From NCBI RefSeq assembly GCF_035916875.1, contig NZ_JAXUHN010000092.1, forward strand, positions 1 through 64,000: DNA of 64,000 nucleotides, written 5' to 3'. The notes beneath the pieces were generated by a model that saw nothing but the letters and a program-made list of their open reading frames with translations, was not told where the DNA came from and did not search any database. The translations under genes and the position numbers were made by a program. The stretch is from Methylomicrobium sp035916875 (GTDB lineage Bacteria; Pseudomonadota; Gammaproteobacteria; Methylococcales; Methylomonadaceae). Shown in pieces: positions 15,960 through 25,820 of this stretch; the first letter of the stretch is position 1; each line of letters begins with the position of its first letter.

Positions 15960-16057
15960 TTACACGCGGCCTTCTCCAGAGGGAGAAGGCCGGGATGAAG
16001 GGAACAAACAGTTGATTTTATTCTCTCCCCCCAGTCCTCTCCAGCAGGAGAGGGGGA
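15960..16057. repeat. Intergenic palindromic sequences between ffh and fadE
   Basis: CCTTCTCCAGAGGGAGAAGG (near 15970) and CTCTCC...GGAGAGGGG (near 16023-16056) are two simple hairpins between convergent genes. They probably terminate both transcripts and resemble common intergenic repeats. Confidence 0.5.
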
Positions 16058-18538
16058 TTAGTCGCCTTGCCCTGACCAGGTCAATTCTTCCGGGCTGAAA
16101 TCGTCGACCGTAATCGCCGCAAGCCGGGCGTGGTTGGCTTCATCGATCAAATCGGCTTCCTGTTGCGTAATCACGCCTTTTGCTAGGGCTTCATTTACCG
16201 TGTTCGACGGATCGCCTTTAGCCAGTTTTTTTTGCTTTTGCGCCTGGCAGATTTTGGCTTCAACTGGAGCGGCCGCCAGCACGGTTTTGAAGGCGACCTC
16301 GACCCTACCGGTAGCGTCGGCTGGTTTAGTGTTGATATAGATGCCCTGTGTCAGACGGTCGCGAACCGGATTTTCGGTCAGTAGCAGAGATGCGGTTTCG
16401 TGAACCAGCCTGTCGTCGGGAGGATTGCAGGGTTTGCCGAGCGGAAAGACGATCGCAGTCAATACCGCCGTTATCGGCCGCATCGGCAGTATCGAGAAGA
16501 GCGCGCGCACGAACCAAACGACCTGCGGCATCGGCAGTTTCCTGAGGATCGCCAGCAAGGATTGCTGTGCCTGGTACAGGGTTTGCTGGCAGGCCCAATG
16601 CAACAACGGCAATTCTTCCGGCCGGCTACCCTGATTTTCGAAATGCTTGAGCACGCACGAACATAGATATAAATTGCTCAGGACATCGGCAAAATGGCCG
16701 GAGATTCTTTCCTTGCGTTTCAGTGCGCCGCCCAACGTCAGCAGCGCGAAATCGGCGAGCACGGCAAAGCCGGCGCTGAGCCGCGCAATCTGGCGGTAAT
16801 AAGAGCGGGTATTCTCGTCGCCGGGAACGTCGATGAACCGGGCATTGGTCAGTCTCATCCAGTAACTGGCGGCATAGTTACGCATGAAAAAACCGATATG
16901 TTCAAACAGAACCTGATCGAATTGCCTGATTGCCTGTCCGGCATCGGTCTGGTTCAATGCCGCCATTTCCTTTTGAATGTAGGGATGGCAGCGGATCGCT
17001 CCCTGGCCGAAGATCATCATCGTGCGGGTCAGGATATTGGCACCCTCGACCGTGATGCTGACCGGTATCACCTGATACAGCCGCCCGAGATAATTGCGCG
17101 GCCCCATGCAGATGCCCGAGCCGCCCTGAATGTCCATGCCGTCATTGATGATTTTACGCATCCGTTCGGTCAGTTCGTATTTCAGGATCGCCGAGATTAC
17201 CGACGGCTTTTCGCCCTGATCGAGCGCCGCGCAGGTGACCTTGCGCGCGGCATCCATCAGATAGGTCTGGCCGGCCATGTGCGCGAGCGGTTCCTCGATG
17301 CCTTCGAACTCGCTAATCGGCACGTTGAATTGCTTGCGGATGCGCGCATAGGCACCCGTATTGCGGCAGGTGAATTTGGCGCCGCCAACGCTGAGCGCGG
17401 GCAGCGAAATGGCGCGGCCGGTCGCGAGGCATTGCATCAGCATTTTCCAGCCATTGCCGACCTGATCGACGCCGCCGATGAGCCAGTCCATAGGGATAAA
17501 TACATCCTTACCCCAATTAGGGCCATTCTGGAACGCCGAATCCAGCGGGAAATGCCGACGGCCGATCGATATGCCGGGGGTCTTAGTCGGAATCAAGGCG
17601 ACGGTGATGCCGATAGCGTCCTTATCGCCGAGCAGATGGTCGGGATCGTAAAGTTTGAAGGCCAGACCGAGAACGGTCGCGACAGGACCGAGCGTGATAT
17701 AGCGCTTTTCCCAGTTCAAACGGATGCCGAGCGTCTTCTTGCCTTTGAAGTCGCCGTAGCAGACTACGCCGTTATCGGGCATTGCACCCGCATCGCTGCC
17801 CGCGTGCGGGCCGGTCAATGCGAAAGCCGGAATTTCTTCACCGCGAGCAAGGCGCGGCAGATAATGATTTTTTTGTGCCTCGGTGCCGTAGGCGAGCAGC
17901 AGTTTGGCCGGTCCCAACGAATTCGGCACCATCACGGTCACCGCAGCGGTCGAACTGCGGCTGGATATTTTCATCACGACTTCCGAATGCGCCGTTTCGG
18001 AAAATTCGAGGCCGCCGTATTGCTTGGGGATGATCATGCCGCAAAATTTTTGCTGTTTGATATAGTCCCAGACCTCGGCAGGCAAATCCATCCGGTTGCG
18101 GGTAATGTCCCAGTCGTTCAGCATCGAGCACAAGGTTTCGACCGGGCCGTCGATGAAGGCCTGTTCCTCGGCGGACAGTTTGGCGGCCGGCAGATCCTGT
18201 AGCACTTTCCAGTTGGGTTTGCCGGAGAACAGTTCCGCATCCCACCAGACCGTGCCGGCTTCGAGCGCTTCGCGTTCGGTCTGGGACATCGGCGGCAGCG
18301 CTGCCTTCATCAGTTTGAACAGCGGCCGGCTGATCAGTTTCAGGCGCAAGCCATTGATGTTCAGCAGCATGAAGATCAGCAGGAATGCCGCCCATAACCC
18401 CTGACTGAAAGGGGTTAGGCCCTGGGTAAGTATATAAGCGGCGAGCCAGATGCCGATAATTGCGGTAGTGATCAGCAATGACACTCGGCGATAGCAAGCC
18501 GCCAAAACGATGAGGATTAATGCGATAAACCAGAGCAT
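16058..18538 (-). CDS. fadE: Long-chain acyl-CoA dehydrogenase FadE
   Basis: Catalyses the first, FAD-dependent step of fatty-acid beta-oxidation. The 826-residue product is the FadE length (E. coli 814). It has two N-terminal membrane helices (about residues 1-60) and an acyl-CoA dehydrogenase core with IIPKQYGGLEFSETAHSEV, ALTGPHAGSDAGA and IQGGSGICMGPRNYLGR. A FadE-specific C-terminal domain follows. It lies 64 bp beyond the fadB-like gene on the same strand, so it may be read through from the fadA operon. No fadR-type operator was recognised. Confidence 0.94.
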   Translation of the reverse strand: MLWFIALILIVLAACYRRVSLLITTAIIGIWLAAYILTQGLTPFSQGLWAAFLLIFMLLNINGLRLKLISRPLFKLMKAALPPMSQTEREALEAGTVWWDAELFSGKPNWKVLQDLPAAKLSAEEQAFIDGPVETLCSMLNDWDITRNRMDLPAEVWDYIKQQKFCGMIIPKQYGGLEFSETAHSEVVMKISSRSSTAAVTVMVPNSLGPAKLLLAYGTEAQKNHYLPRLARGEEIPAFALTGPHAGSDAGAMPDNGVVCYGDFKGKKTLGIRLNWEKRYITLGPVATVLGLAFKLYDPDHLLGDKDAIGITVALIPTKTPGISIGRRHFPLDSAFQNGPNWGKDVFIPMDWLIGGVDQVGNGWKMLMQCLATGRAISLPALSVGGAKFTCRNTGAYARIRKQFNVPISEFEGIEEPLAHMAGQTYLMDAARKVTCAALDQGEKPSVISAILKYELTERMRKIINDGMDIQGGSGICMGPRNYLGRLYQVIPVSITVEGANILTRTMMIFGQGAIRCHPYIQKEMAALNQTDAGQAIRQFDQVLFEHIGFFMRNYAASYWMRLTNARFIDVPGDENTRSYYRQIARLSAGFAVLADFALLTLGGALKRKERISGHFADVLSNLYLCSCVLKHFENQGSRPEELPLLHWACQQTLYQAQQSLLAILRKLPMPQVVWFVRALFSILPMRPITAVLTAIVFPLGKPCNPPDDRLVHETASLLLTENPVRDRLTQGIYINTKPADATGRVEVAFKTVLAAAPVEAKICQAQKQKKLAKGDPSNTVNEALAKGVITQQEADLIDEANHARLAAITVDDFSPEELTWSGQGD

Positions 18539-18602
18539 GTTGTTTCTCCTGTTGTTATGGGAGCGCTGATTCTCCTGGCGCGCCTAGAGACGCTCGTGAA
18601 TG

Positions 18603-20921
18603 TCAATTCCTGAGCGGTTTTCCTGTTTTCAGCATGTGGTCGAGCCTTGCCAGCGTACCCGGATTTTTGACCAGTTCGACGAAGGCTTCGCATTCGAGCG
18701 CCAGGACGGCCTCTTCGCTCAACGGCTGGGTAATATCGCTGTCGCCGCCGCTCAGCACTCTAGCCAGTTGGCCGAGCACTTCGAGGTCGTAATCGGTGGC
18801 CTTGCCAAGAACATGGTAGGCTTTGACGCCCATGTTCAGCATCACCCTTGCAGTTTTACCGGGCAGCGGAAACACGGACGGCTGCGGCGCGGCATAGTTT
18901 TCGGCCAATGTCAGCGCCTTTGCTTTCGCATCGGCCAACAGGCGCAGTTTGTTCATCGTGATGCCGTCGTTCTTGCCCAGAAAGAGTAATTCCTTCGCTT
19001 CGACCGCCGATTTCGATACGGTCGCCAGGCTGATGGTCTGGAAAGCCTTGACGATAGGCGGAATCGGACCGCCCGGCCTTTTCGGCAACGCCAGCCAGCG
19101 ACGCAGATATTCCTTGCAGCCGCCCCAGCCCGGAATCAGACCGACGCCGACTTCGACGAGCCCCATGTAAAGCTCCGCATGAGCTTGAATCGCGTCGCAG
19201 TGCAGGAGGATTTCGCAGCCGCCGCCGAGCGCCAGGCCGCTCGGTGCGGCGACGACCGGAAACGGCGCGTACTTCAAGGTCTGATAGGTTTGCTGGCCGG
19301 TAGTGATCAACTGGGCAACGCCGGCCCAGTCGCTGTGATCGATCGCGTGCATCAGGAGACCTAGATTCGCGCCGGCCGAGAAATTTTCGCCTTCGTTGTG
19401 TATCACCAGCGCCTTGAATTCGCTTTGCACCTTGTCGACGCTGTGCCGGATCAGTTCCATGATCTCCATGTCGAGCGTGTTCATCTTGCTGTGGAATTCG
19501 AGGCAGGCCACGCCGTCGCCCGCGTCCCAGAGGCTGGACGAACGGTTTTGCAAAACCGGCGCGCCGCGCAGTTTGACGTCGGACAACAATTCGACGCCGG
19601 CGGCTCGCGTAACCGGACGATAGATGCCGTCAAAACCGGTAAAATGCAGTTTGCCGGTTTCGACGATGTAGAGCGGCTGTTTGCTGGTCAACAGCGGCGG
19701 CAGGGGCAGCTTTTCGGCCTCAAGTTTTTCGACAAACCAAGCGACGCCGATCCGGTCGAGCAATTCGAAAGGGCCGAACTTCCAGTTATAACCGTCGCGC
19801 ATCGCCGCGTCGATCGCGGTGAGATCGTCGCTGATGTCGGGCGCGAGGCGGGCCGCATAAGCGAGCGTTTTCGACATGACTCGCCAGGCGAAGACGGCGG
19901 CCGGATCGGAATCGGATAACAGAGCCTGGAAGCCGGATTTTTGCGCTTCCAGCAGCGCGCCCATGTCGGGCTTTATGGAAGGCGCATAGTTCCCTGTGCC
20001 GAGATCGATCGACTCCTTGATCTTGCCGCCGCCCTGTTTATTCAGGCGATAAAAGCCGCCTTTGCCCTTGCGGCCTGTATAACCGTCTGCGATCATTTTT
20101 TGCACGACTTCAGGCAGCGCGCCGAGCCGATGAAAGGCATCGCCGGGCGGCAGCGCCTGGGCCATGCTGGTCAGAATGTGCGGAATGAGGTCGAGGCCGA
20201 CCAGATCGAGCAGGCCGAAGATGCCGGTTTTCGGAATCCCGAAAGGCGTCGAGACCGCCGCGTCGGCTTGTTCGACGGTCAGGCCTAAATTGATCGCTTC
20301 GTGCAGGCCGCAGAGTGTCCAGTAAATGCCGATCCGGTTGCCGATGAAGCCGGGGGTGTCATGGCAGACGACGCAGTTTTTGCCGAGATTCCGATCGGCG
20401 AAGCGGCTGACTGCTTCGAGCAAATCGGGTCGTGTATCGGGGCTTGATACCAGTTCCAAAAGGCGCATGTAGCGCGGCGGATTGAAAAAATGGCTGATCA
20501 GAAAACGGTGACGGAAGCTTTCAGGCAGGTCCTTCACCAGCTGGCGCAAGGGCAGTGTGGAGGTATTCGAGGAGATAATGCAGTCGTTTCGGCAAACCGA
20601 ATCGAGTTTTTGATACAGCGATTTTTTGATACCCGGATGCTCGATCACCGCCTCGATCACCCAATCGACTTCGGCAAGTTTCGGCAGATCGTCCTCGATG
20701 TTGCCCGGCGTGATCAGGCGCGCGTTATCCTTGTGCATGAACGGCGCGGGATCGGCTTTCAGCAGTTTTTCGATCGCGGTTTTCGCGATCGTCGAGCGGT
20801 CCGCGGCATTTTCCGGCACGATGTCGAGCAGTATGACCTTGCAGCCGGCATTCGCGATATGGGCGGCAATGCTGGCGCCCATGACGCCAGCGCCGATCAC
20901 GGCGACATGTTGTATGTTCAT
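18603..20921 (-). CDS. 3-hydroxyacyl-CoA dehydrogenase/enoyl-CoA hydratase fusion (FadN-type order)
   Basis: A 772-residue enzyme for hydration and dehydrogenation in beta-oxidation. The NAD-binding dehydrogenase domain comes first (VIGAGVMGASIAAH, residues 5-18; SSNTSTLPLR; SHFFNPPRYMRLLE). The crotonase domain is at the end (GENFSAGANLGLL; SGLALGGGCEILLHCD; VEVGVGLIPGWGGCKE). This order is opposite to enterobacterial FadB/FadJ and like Bacillus FadN. Its ATG overlaps the thiolase stop as ATGA. The longer frame from 20969 lies inside the thiolase gene. Confidence 0.93.
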   Translation of the reverse strand: MNIQHVAVIGAGVMGASIAAHIANAGCKVILLDIVPENAADRSTIAKTAIEKLLKADPAPFMHKDNARLITPGNIEDDLPKLAEVDWVIEAVIEHPGIKKSLYQKLDSVCRNDCIISSNTSTLPLRQLVKDLPESFRHRFLISHFFNPPRYMRLLELVSSPDTRPDLLEAVSRFADRNLGKNCVVCHDTPGFIGNRIGIYWTLCGLHEAINLGLTVEQADAAVSTPFGIPKTGIFGLLDLVGLDLIPHILTSMAQALPPGDAFHRLGALPEVVQKMIADGYTGRKGKGGFYRLNKQGGGKIKESIDLGTGNYAPSIKPDMGALLEAQKSGFQALLSDSDPAAVFAWRVMSKTLAYAARLAPDISDDLTAIDAAMRDGYNWKFGPFELLDRIGVAWFVEKLEAEKLPLPPLLTSKQPLYIVETGKLHFTGFDGIYRPVTRAAGVELLSDVKLRGAPVLQNRSSSLWDAGDGVACLEFHSKMNTLDMEIMELIRHSVDKVQSEFKALVIHNEGENFSAGANLGLLMHAIDHSDWAGVAQLITTGQQTYQTLKYAPFPVVAAPSGLALGGGCEILLHCDAIQAHAELYMGLVEVGVGLIPGWGGCKEYLRRWLALPKRPGGPIPPIVKAFQTISLATVSKSAVEAKELLFLGKNDGITMNKLRLLADAKAKALTLAENYAAPQPSVFPLPGKTARVMLNMGVKAYHVLGKATDYDLEVLGQLARVLSGGDSDITQPLSEEAVLALECEAFVELVKNPGTLARLDHMLKTGKPLRN

Positions 20922-22057
20922 CCGATCGCCTCCAGTATCGTCGCAATGCCTTGGCCGCCGCCGATGCATTGGGTCGCGAGTGTATAGCGTTTGCCCTCGC
21001 GCAGCAGCAAACTGGCCGCCTTGCCGGTGATCCGGGCGCCGGTCGCGCCGAGCGGATGGCCCAAGGCGATCGCGCCGCCGTCGAGATTAAGCTTGTGGAT
21101 CGGTATCGGCATCGCTTTCAAAACCGCGAGCGCTTGCGCGGCAAAGGCTTCGTTCAGTTCGACGATGTCGATGTCGTCGAGATCGAGCCCCGCCCGCGTT
21201 AACGCTTTATGCGTGGCGGAAACCGGGCCGATGCCCATGATTTCTGGCGCGCAGCCCGACACCGCAATCGATTTAATCCGCGCGAGTTTTGGCAGTTTGT
21301 GCGCATCGGCATACTCTTCGCTGCAAACCAGTACCGCCGCCGCGCCGTCGGTCAACGGTGATGAGGTGCCCGCGGTGACGGTGCCGTCGGCCTGAAATGC
21401 CGGCGCCAATTGCGCTAATGAGGCGGCATTCGAATCGGGGCGCAGGCAGCCGTCCTGGTCGATAAGGCCCAGTGGTGTCGAAATCGGGATGATCTCTTCG
21501 GCAAAATGATTTTGCAGTTGCGCGTTATAAGCTTTTTGCTGGCTCAAGAGCGCGAAGGCTTCCTGTTCTTCGCGCGAAAGATGATATTGCCTGGCTAGGT
21601 TTTCGGCGGTATCGCCCATGCTGATATAAGCCTCCGGATAATTTTGGTACAAAACCGGATTCGGCATATAGTTGAAACCGCCCATCGGAATCCGCGTCAT
21701 CGATTCGACCCCGGCGCAGATGAAAACCTCTCCGGCATTCAATTGAATCGCGCCGGCGGCGATATGGATCGCCTGCATCGACGAACCGCAGAAACGATTG
21801 ACCGTTGTGCCGGCCACGGTGACCGGTAGTCCGGCAATCTGTCCGATCAGGCGGGCGACATTCATGCCCTGTTCGCCTTCGGGAAATGCGCAACCCAGGA
21901 TCAGATCCTCAATGTCGTGGGGATCGACGCCGGTTTTGTCGATCAAACCCTTGATGACCTGGGCGGCAAGGTCGTCAGGCCTGACTTTATTCAGAAAGCC
22001 CTTGTTTGCAGGGGTAAACGGCGATCGGCAGTAGCCGGAGATAACCACGTTTTTCAT
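20918..22057 (-). CDS. fadA: Acetyl-CoA C-acyltransferase (thiolase)
   Basis: A 379-residue thiolase that cleaves 3-ketoacyl-CoA in the last step of beta-oxidation. The acylated cysteine is in NRFCGSSMQA (Cys90). The catalytic His is in GHPLGATGAR, and the second Cys is in ATQCIGGGQG near the end. CAGGAG lies 8 bases before the ATG at 22057; the longer open frame adds non-family residues. First gene of the operon, overlapping the dehydrogenase/hydratase gene by 4 bp. Confidence 0.94.
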   Translation of the reverse strand: MKNVVISGYCRSPFTPANKGFLNKVRPDDLAAQVIKGLIDKTGVDPHDIEDLILGCAFPEGEQGMNVARLIGQIAGLPVTVAGTTVNRFCGSSMQAIHIAAGAIQLNAGEVFICAGVESMTRIPMGGFNYMPNPVLYQNYPEAYISMGDTAENLARQYHLSREEQEAFALLSQQKAYNAQLQNHFAEEIIPISTPLGLIDQDGCLRPDSNAASLAQLAPAFQADGTVTAGTSSPLTDGAAAVLVCSEEYADAHKLPKLARIKSIAVSGCAPEIMGIGPVSATHKALTRAGLDLDDIDIVELNEAFAAQALAVLKAMPIPIHKLNLDGGAIALGHPLGATGARITGKAASLLLREGKRYTLATQCIGGGQGIATILEAIG

Positions 22058-22238
22058 AAATCTGACTCCTGTTTCATTCATGAGGTTGCCTTGTGGCCGG
22101 ACGACAACAGGCACGGCGGGCAAAAAAGGGTAGGGCATGGAATGGGGTGATATGTGCCATGCGCTTACTATCCACCGGATTCCCTATTCGTATTCCGCAG
22201 GCGTTTTCTATAATAAAGTATCGCGTGTTGCTGTCCAA

Positions 22239-24563
22239 TTATCCCTTTCCCGCAATTCGACTGATTTCTCTGGCGTTTGTTTCATGCACACAACGGCTGA
22301 TGAATTCATCGTTATGATGCCAGGCGCCATCGATGTTTTCCATGATCACGCCGTGGCGGTCGGACTTCAATATCTTCAATTGTTTATCCGGAGTTTTCAG
22401 TTTATTCATCAACTCCGGGGCGCTTTTGACCGAAACGACCGGGTCCCGATCGCCCTGCATCAATAGTACCGGGAGTCTGATTTTGGGTAGGAACTCGTCC
22501 ATCTGCTGTATCAACAGCCGCAGTTCGAACAAGCCTCTGACCGGTACATGCCGGTAATTGACGCGCGGATGCTCGGAAATATTTTCGATGAACGGCTTGA
22601 CCCCTTCATAGGATGAAACCCAGTCCACGAACCGGTTCGTGCCGTGCAGCAGCGGCACTAGCATGAAGGAGGTATTGATAAATTTCAGCGGCACCGCAGC
22701 GGCGCTGACGCCGAGGATTTCCGGATGATTTTCGGCGGCGAGTTTCAGTGCCAACGCGCCGCCGGTCGAAAATCCGGTCACGACGATTTGCCGGCAATGT
22801 GCCTTCAGGATTTCAAAGCCTTGCCTGACCGACGCGTACCAGTCTTGCCAGCTTTGATCGCGCAATGCATAAGGCGACGAGCCGTGGCCTTTCAGCCGGA
22901 CGCCCATCACGGTGTAACCCAGATGGGCCAAGTGATCGCCATAGCCTTTCATTTCCGCGGGGCTGGCGAGCAGACCGTGAATCAGTAATACGCCGATGCC
23001 GTTTTCTTCGACCGGTTGCAGAAAAAACGGCGACGGGTCTTCGGAGGCGGTTTCGTGGTCGTTGATGTCTTCGTAAACCGGTTTGGTGTAGGTGTGCAGT
23101 TCCCATTTCAGATCCATCTGTTCATCTTCAAATTGCCAGGCGGCGAGTTCTTCCGGATCGAGCCTGTCGCATGCTTTCAGTGCGTTAATCATCGTCTTGC
23201 TGACCGCGGTGATCGGCTCGGCTTCGTTGTTGTAAACCGCAATCAGATTTTCGAGCCGGATCAGATCGAAATCATGTTCTATGAGCAGTTTCGGTAAAAA
23301 GCGGTAATTATCGCGATCTTCCTTGATCAGTTCGGAGGCTTTGGCGATCTCGATGAAATGTTCGAAACGGTTATTCGTGCCGAGATTCAGATTGTTGTAA
23401 TCATTAGGATTCAACAGGCTCCGATGCAGATGGATCGATGCGTTTTTTTGCAGTTTTTTGACGCCGATATAGAGCGCGGTGTAAAAGCGTTGGCGTTCAA
23501 GCGAGGTAATGCCGCTTTCGATGCAATGCATGATCAGCGTCGAGGCAAGATGGCTCAGATTGATCGTCACATTCGCGTAAATCTCTTCCATGTATTGATT
23601 GCGCGTCTCGTTCGCGCTGTTTTTCAAATACGCGCCGAGCAGCTTATGTTTCCAGTTTTTCGGCGCCATCGGCATTGCAAAAATATCGTCGAGTGAAGTC
23701 AGTTCGGCGGCGACTTTTTTTTGCAGCGCGCGTGTGCGCCAGTTCCAGGTTGTGAGCGGATTGACCGGTTCGCCCATTCGAATATCCATGTCGGTATTGC
23801 GAAAGATGATATTGCCCTCGACCAGGAGTTCCTCGGTTTGGCGCATCGACAGGCCATTCGAAAACAATTCGACGCTGGTCAATAACAGGTTTTCGGATGA
23901 ACGAATCGGATAAAAGGTGATATTGGATGGAACGATCAGGGTCGGCTTGAGCGCGGAGGTCAACAGTTGATCGAGGCTGTCGAGGTCGAGTTGTTCCTTC
24001 CAGCGCACCAACTGCGCATGATTCTTGTTTTGGTAGGCGGTGCGGACCATATCCTTGAAAATTTCGAGGCCCTGCGCCAACACCGCGGCACCGGTATGGT
24101 GTTTGCGGCGTTCCCCGGTGATTCTGGAATACACGCTGTAATGGCCCTTCACGTCCATCACGCGGTGGTCCTTGACCATGCCGCCTTCCGGAAAGATGAT
24201 CACCTTGCGGCCGCGCAGAATCTGCGCGGCCAACAATTGAAACAAACGCGGATGGTTGTGCGGAAACACGCCGACATTGCCCAGATAGCGGGCCAACACC
24301 GTGTCTTCCTTGAAAAATTCGCCGGAGGCGATCGCGCAGCAATAAGCCCCGGACTGTTCGAAGATCAAAAATTGCGGAATGAAGGTTTCGAAGCGCGAAA
24401 AATGATTGAACAGGAAAATGTCGCCTTTTTCGACCTGTTCATCGGCGTGCATCTTCATTTTTACGCTGAGCAATTTACGTACTTGATTGAAAATCTTGAC
24501 CGACCGGTAATAGAGTCCAGTATCGATGTCGTTCCAGTTTTCGGGGTAGGACGGTTTGCTCAT
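22239..24563 (-). CDS. Acyltransferase-alpha/beta-hydrolase fusion protein
   Basis: A 774-residue, two-part protein. Residues about 1-300 resemble a PlsC/LPLAT acyltransferase: FLFNHFSRFET (HxxxxE where HxxxxD is usual), then VIIFPEGGMVKDHRVMD. Residues about 500-774 are a serine hydrolase: LLIHGLLASPAEM (oxyanion loop), GFSTGGALAL (nucleophile Ser), QGDRDPVV (Asp) and SDRHGVI (His). The middle is mostly helical with no recognised domain. No signal peptide or clear membrane helix is visible. It follows mlaA by 14 bp, suggesting a role in phospholipid acyl exchange or lipase/acyltransferase remodelling. That role is inference. Confidence 0.8.
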   Translation of the reverse strand: MSKPSYPENWNDIDTGLYYRSVKIFNQVRKLLSVKMKMHADEQVEKGDIFLFNHFSRFETFIPQFLIFEQSGAYCCAIASGEFFKEDTVLARYLGNVGVFPHNHPRLFQLLAAQILRGRKVIIFPEGGMVKDHRVMDVKGHYSVYSRITGERRKHHTGAAVLAQGLEIFKDMVRTAYQNKNHAQLVRWKEQLDLDSLDQLLTSALKPTLIVPSNITFYPIRSSENLLLTSVELFSNGLSMRQTEELLVEGNIIFRNTDMDIRMGEPVNPLTTWNWRTRALQKKVAAELTSLDDIFAMPMAPKNWKHKLLGAYLKNSANETRNQYMEEIYANVTINLSHLASTLIMHCIESGITSLERQRFYTALYIGVKKLQKNASIHLHRSLLNPNDYNNLNLGTNNRFEHFIEIAKASELIKEDRDNYRFLPKLLIEHDFDLIRLENLIAVYNNEAEPITAVSKTMINALKACDRLDPEELAAWQFEDEQMDLKWELHTYTKPVYEDINDHETASEDPSPFFLQPVEENGIGVLLIHGLLASPAEMKGYGDHLAHLGYTVMGVRLKGHGSSPYALRDQSWQDWYASVRQGFEILKAHCRQIVVTGFSTGGALALKLAAENHPEILGVSAAAVPLKFINTSFMLVPLLHGTNRFVDWVSSYEGVKPFIENISEHPRVNYRHVPVRGLFELRLLIQQMDEFLPKIRLPVLLMQGDRDPVVSVKSAPELMNKLKTPDKQLKILKSDRHGVIMENIDGAWHHNDEFISRCVHETNAREISRIAGKG

Positions 24564-24577
24564 GGTGCGGAACCTTC

Positions 24578-25507
24578 TTATTCCGGTGCCGTCAGTTGCA
24601 GCATTCGCCGCGAACGGTTCACGACCGGTGCGGGGCCCGAATTATCGTTCAGATGCCCCAAATCTTTGGCTCCCTGCGTGACCGGCGGCAATTCGGCGCT
24701 CGTTGACGATTGCGGGACGTTGGCCGAATGCTCTTTATTCGGCGTATTTCCCGTAAGGTCGTCTATATCGAACTCGTTGTCTTCCTGCTCCGGCGGATTG
24801 CCGTCATAAACCAGATATTCGCGGTTTTGCTGGTAAGCATTTTTGATGAAGTCGTAACGGTCGACCGACGCTTCATCAACAATTTTTTCGGAACTCAGCA
24901 AATCGGCGCGCGTGTCTGTAACCTCAATCGCTTTCGCTCCGGTAACCGCCGCACCGACCGCGGTGCTGCCGCCAAAGGAAATATAGGTGAGCGGATTCAG
25001 CAGCGCATCGCCGAGCAGGCCGACCGCATCGCGCGGCGAACTCGGGCCCAACAGCGGCAATACCAGATAATTTCCGGAAGGTACTCCCCAAAAACCGAGT
25101 GTCTGGCCGAAGTCTTCGTTATGCTTGGGCAGATCCAGCTTGGACGCGATGTCGAATAATCCGCCGACGCCCGCGGTCGTATTGATCAGAAAACGGCCCA
25201 GGTCCATGCCGCCTTGCAGCATTTTGAGCTGCAACAAATCGTTGACCGTGACGCCGATATCGGTGATGTTGCCGAAAAAATTGCTGACGCCTTGATTGAC
25301 CGGTTCCGGCACATATTTTTGATAACCCTTTGCAACCGGTTTGATCACCGCCTTATCCAGGCCGTCGTTAAAACCATGAACGCTTCGGTTCCAGCCTTCC
25401 CACTCATCCTTGGGTTGGGCCGGTTCCGATGCGCAGCCGCTCAGCAAGCAGCCAATGACCAGATTGCCGAGTAATACCGAATTCAACATGAATTTGTTTT
25501 GAAACAT
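24578..25507 (-). CDS. mlaA: Outer-membrane lipoprotein MlaA (VacJ)
   Basis: A 309-residue lipoprotein (lipobox LLSGC, Cys at about 26) of the Mla phospholipid-transport pathway. MlaA removes misplaced phospholipids from the outer leaflet of the outer membrane. Family motifs are WEGWNRSVHGFNDGLDKAV, NFFGNITDIGVTVNDLLQ, INTTAGVGGLFDIAS and GFWGVPSGNYLVLPLLGPSS. The C-terminal tail after about residue 230 is longer than in E. coli and low in complexity. It starts a two-gene unit with the acyltransferase-hydrolase fusion. No mlaBCDEF genes are nearby. Confidence 0.93.
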   Translation of the reverse strand: MFQNKFMLNSVLLGNLVIGCLLSGCASEPAQPKDEWEGWNRSVHGFNDGLDKAVIKPVAKGYQKYVPEPVNQGVSNFFGNITDIGVTVNDLLQLKMLQGGMDLGRFLINTTAGVGGLFDIASKLDLPKHNEDFGQTLGFWGVPSGNYLVLPLLGPSSPRDAVGLLGDALLNPLTYISFGGSTAVGAAVTGAKAIEVTDTRADLLSSEKIVDEASVDRYDFIKNAYQQNREYLVYDGNPPEQEDNEFDIDDLTGNTPNKEHSANVPQSSTSAELPPVTQGAKDLGHLNDNSGPAPVVNRSRRMLQLTAPE

Positions 25508-25820
25508 AAATTTATTTGTTAGCGCTTATTAACTTTGACGGGTGCATTTTAACTCAGTATAGCGTTTAAAAGGGAACGATTGAGCGGTTAATGCATTACA
25601 ATGCATTCATTTTGATCGGAAAATCAACAGATGGCGTTTCTCATCGCGCTTGCAAGCGGCTATAGAATTTGTAAGTTCTTTTGATTGCGGCAAGAAGTGC
25701 CGGAATTGCCTTTGGCGGCTCTACTGTCCTGCTATGTTGTTGTCGGCAAAATTTAACCTGTCGAGTTAGTCAAAATGCTAAAATTTTTCCGACTACAGGA
25801 TTATTCACCGCCGGAGCATT
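25508..25820. other. Divergent intergenic region mlaA / acyl-CoA synthetase
   Basis: 313 bp, AT-rich near both genes, with no supported reading frame. It must hold both promoters. A repeated AATGCATT-type stretch around 25590-25607 is the only structure noticed. Confidence 0.5.

Noticed and set aside
16694..18202. 502-codon open frame antisense to fadE
   Set aside because: Composition typical of antisense frames and no ribosome binding site; fadE is unambiguous.
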